A DNA stretch of 39,785 nucleotides from Chloroflexota bacterium (GTDB lineage: Bacteria > Chloroflexota > Dehalococcoidia > UBA3495): NCBI GenBank assembly GCA_022576105.1, contig JACZRM010000001.1:1-39785 (forward strand). The letters are read 5' to 3'. The notes under the pieces were generated by a model that was not told the DNA's origin, made no database searches, and saw nothing but the letters and a program-made list of their open reading frames with translations. The first letter of the stretch is position 1, and every line of letters starts with the position of its first letter. Shown piece by piece: positions 39,661 to 39,785 of this stretch. The translations under genes and the position numbers were made by a program.

Positions 39661-39785
39661 CTATCCCGCCAGCGAGCCCATGGGGTCCCAAGGGTGCAAC
39701 ACTATCGGCTCCGCATCCCAGGCCTTTAGCAAGTCTGCCGGCAAGTAGCTCTTGGGGGCGGCAATTTCAAACATATACTCGGCAA
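39661..39785 (-). CDS. C-terminal end of an unidentified gene (partial)
   Basis: The last 40 codons of a minus-strand frame whose 5' part lies beyond the window. The product reads AEYMFEIAAPKSYLPADLLK at its visible start, and ends LHPWDPMGSLAG before a TAG stop. It looks protein-like in composition, but is too short to assign. Confidence 0.5.
   Translation of the reverse strand, partial: AEYMFEIAAPKSYLPADLLKAWDAEPIVLHPWDPMGSLAG

Overview
The window looks like a chromosomal piece of a Chloroflexota bacterium, most likely of the Dehalococcoidia/SAR202 type. This rests on a tiny DUF5679-type zinc ribbon, a DUF362 protein, a CysO-type cysteine synthase beside a MoeB-like enzyme, catabolic-looking thiolase, LLM-oxidoreductase and acyl-CoA carboxylase genes, and many short dispersed repeats. 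The lineage is an inference, because no rRNA gene is present. I found no tRNA or rRNA gene, CRISPR array, transposase or prophage gene.

Layout. Positions 1-3.5 kb carry the 3' end of gyrB, rpsT, lexA with a probable self-operator, a zinc-ribbon/NrtS-like membrane protein and a 46-residue zinc ribbon. Positions 3.8-9.3 kb hold the minus-strand transcription/translation operon nusA-rnpM(ylxR)-infB-rbfA-truB, with a good promoter and a leader hairpin but no rimP. Positions 9.4-12 kb form a sulfur cluster: an Rrf2 regulator with three cysteines, then moeB and cysM behind their own promoter and a leader containing an intrinsic terminator. Positions 12-16 kb hold repeats, a small membrane protein, a jelly-roll protein and a large divergent protein resembling ATP-type PEP carboxykinase. 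Positions 16.6-19.6 kb hold an Hpt protein and a hybrid sensor kinase whose ATP-binding domain and second receiver are visibly degenerate.

Positions 19.8-24.2 kb are a plus-strand run: larB, a flippase-like membrane protein, a UbiA-family DPPR-synthase-like enzyme, a DUF362 protein and a VOC protein. Positions 24.5-27.5 kb carry GNAT, ychF and a thiolase-like gene on the minus strand. An EVE-domain protein follows, then a minus-strand group: groEL, dUTPase/dCTP deaminase, queG, FkbM methyltransferase, and a VanZ fusion protein. The last part has folP-folK, an acyl-CoA carboxylase carboxyltransferase, an LLM flavin oxidoreductase and the end of an unidentified gene.

The most unusual content is of four kinds: the degenerate kinase with its Hpt neighbour; the terminator-containing leader of moeB-cysM; the PEPCK-like protein; and at least six families of small repeats. 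Four repeat copies form a MITE-like family of about 135 bp. Two repeat insertions contribute coding signals, one a stop codon and one a start codon.
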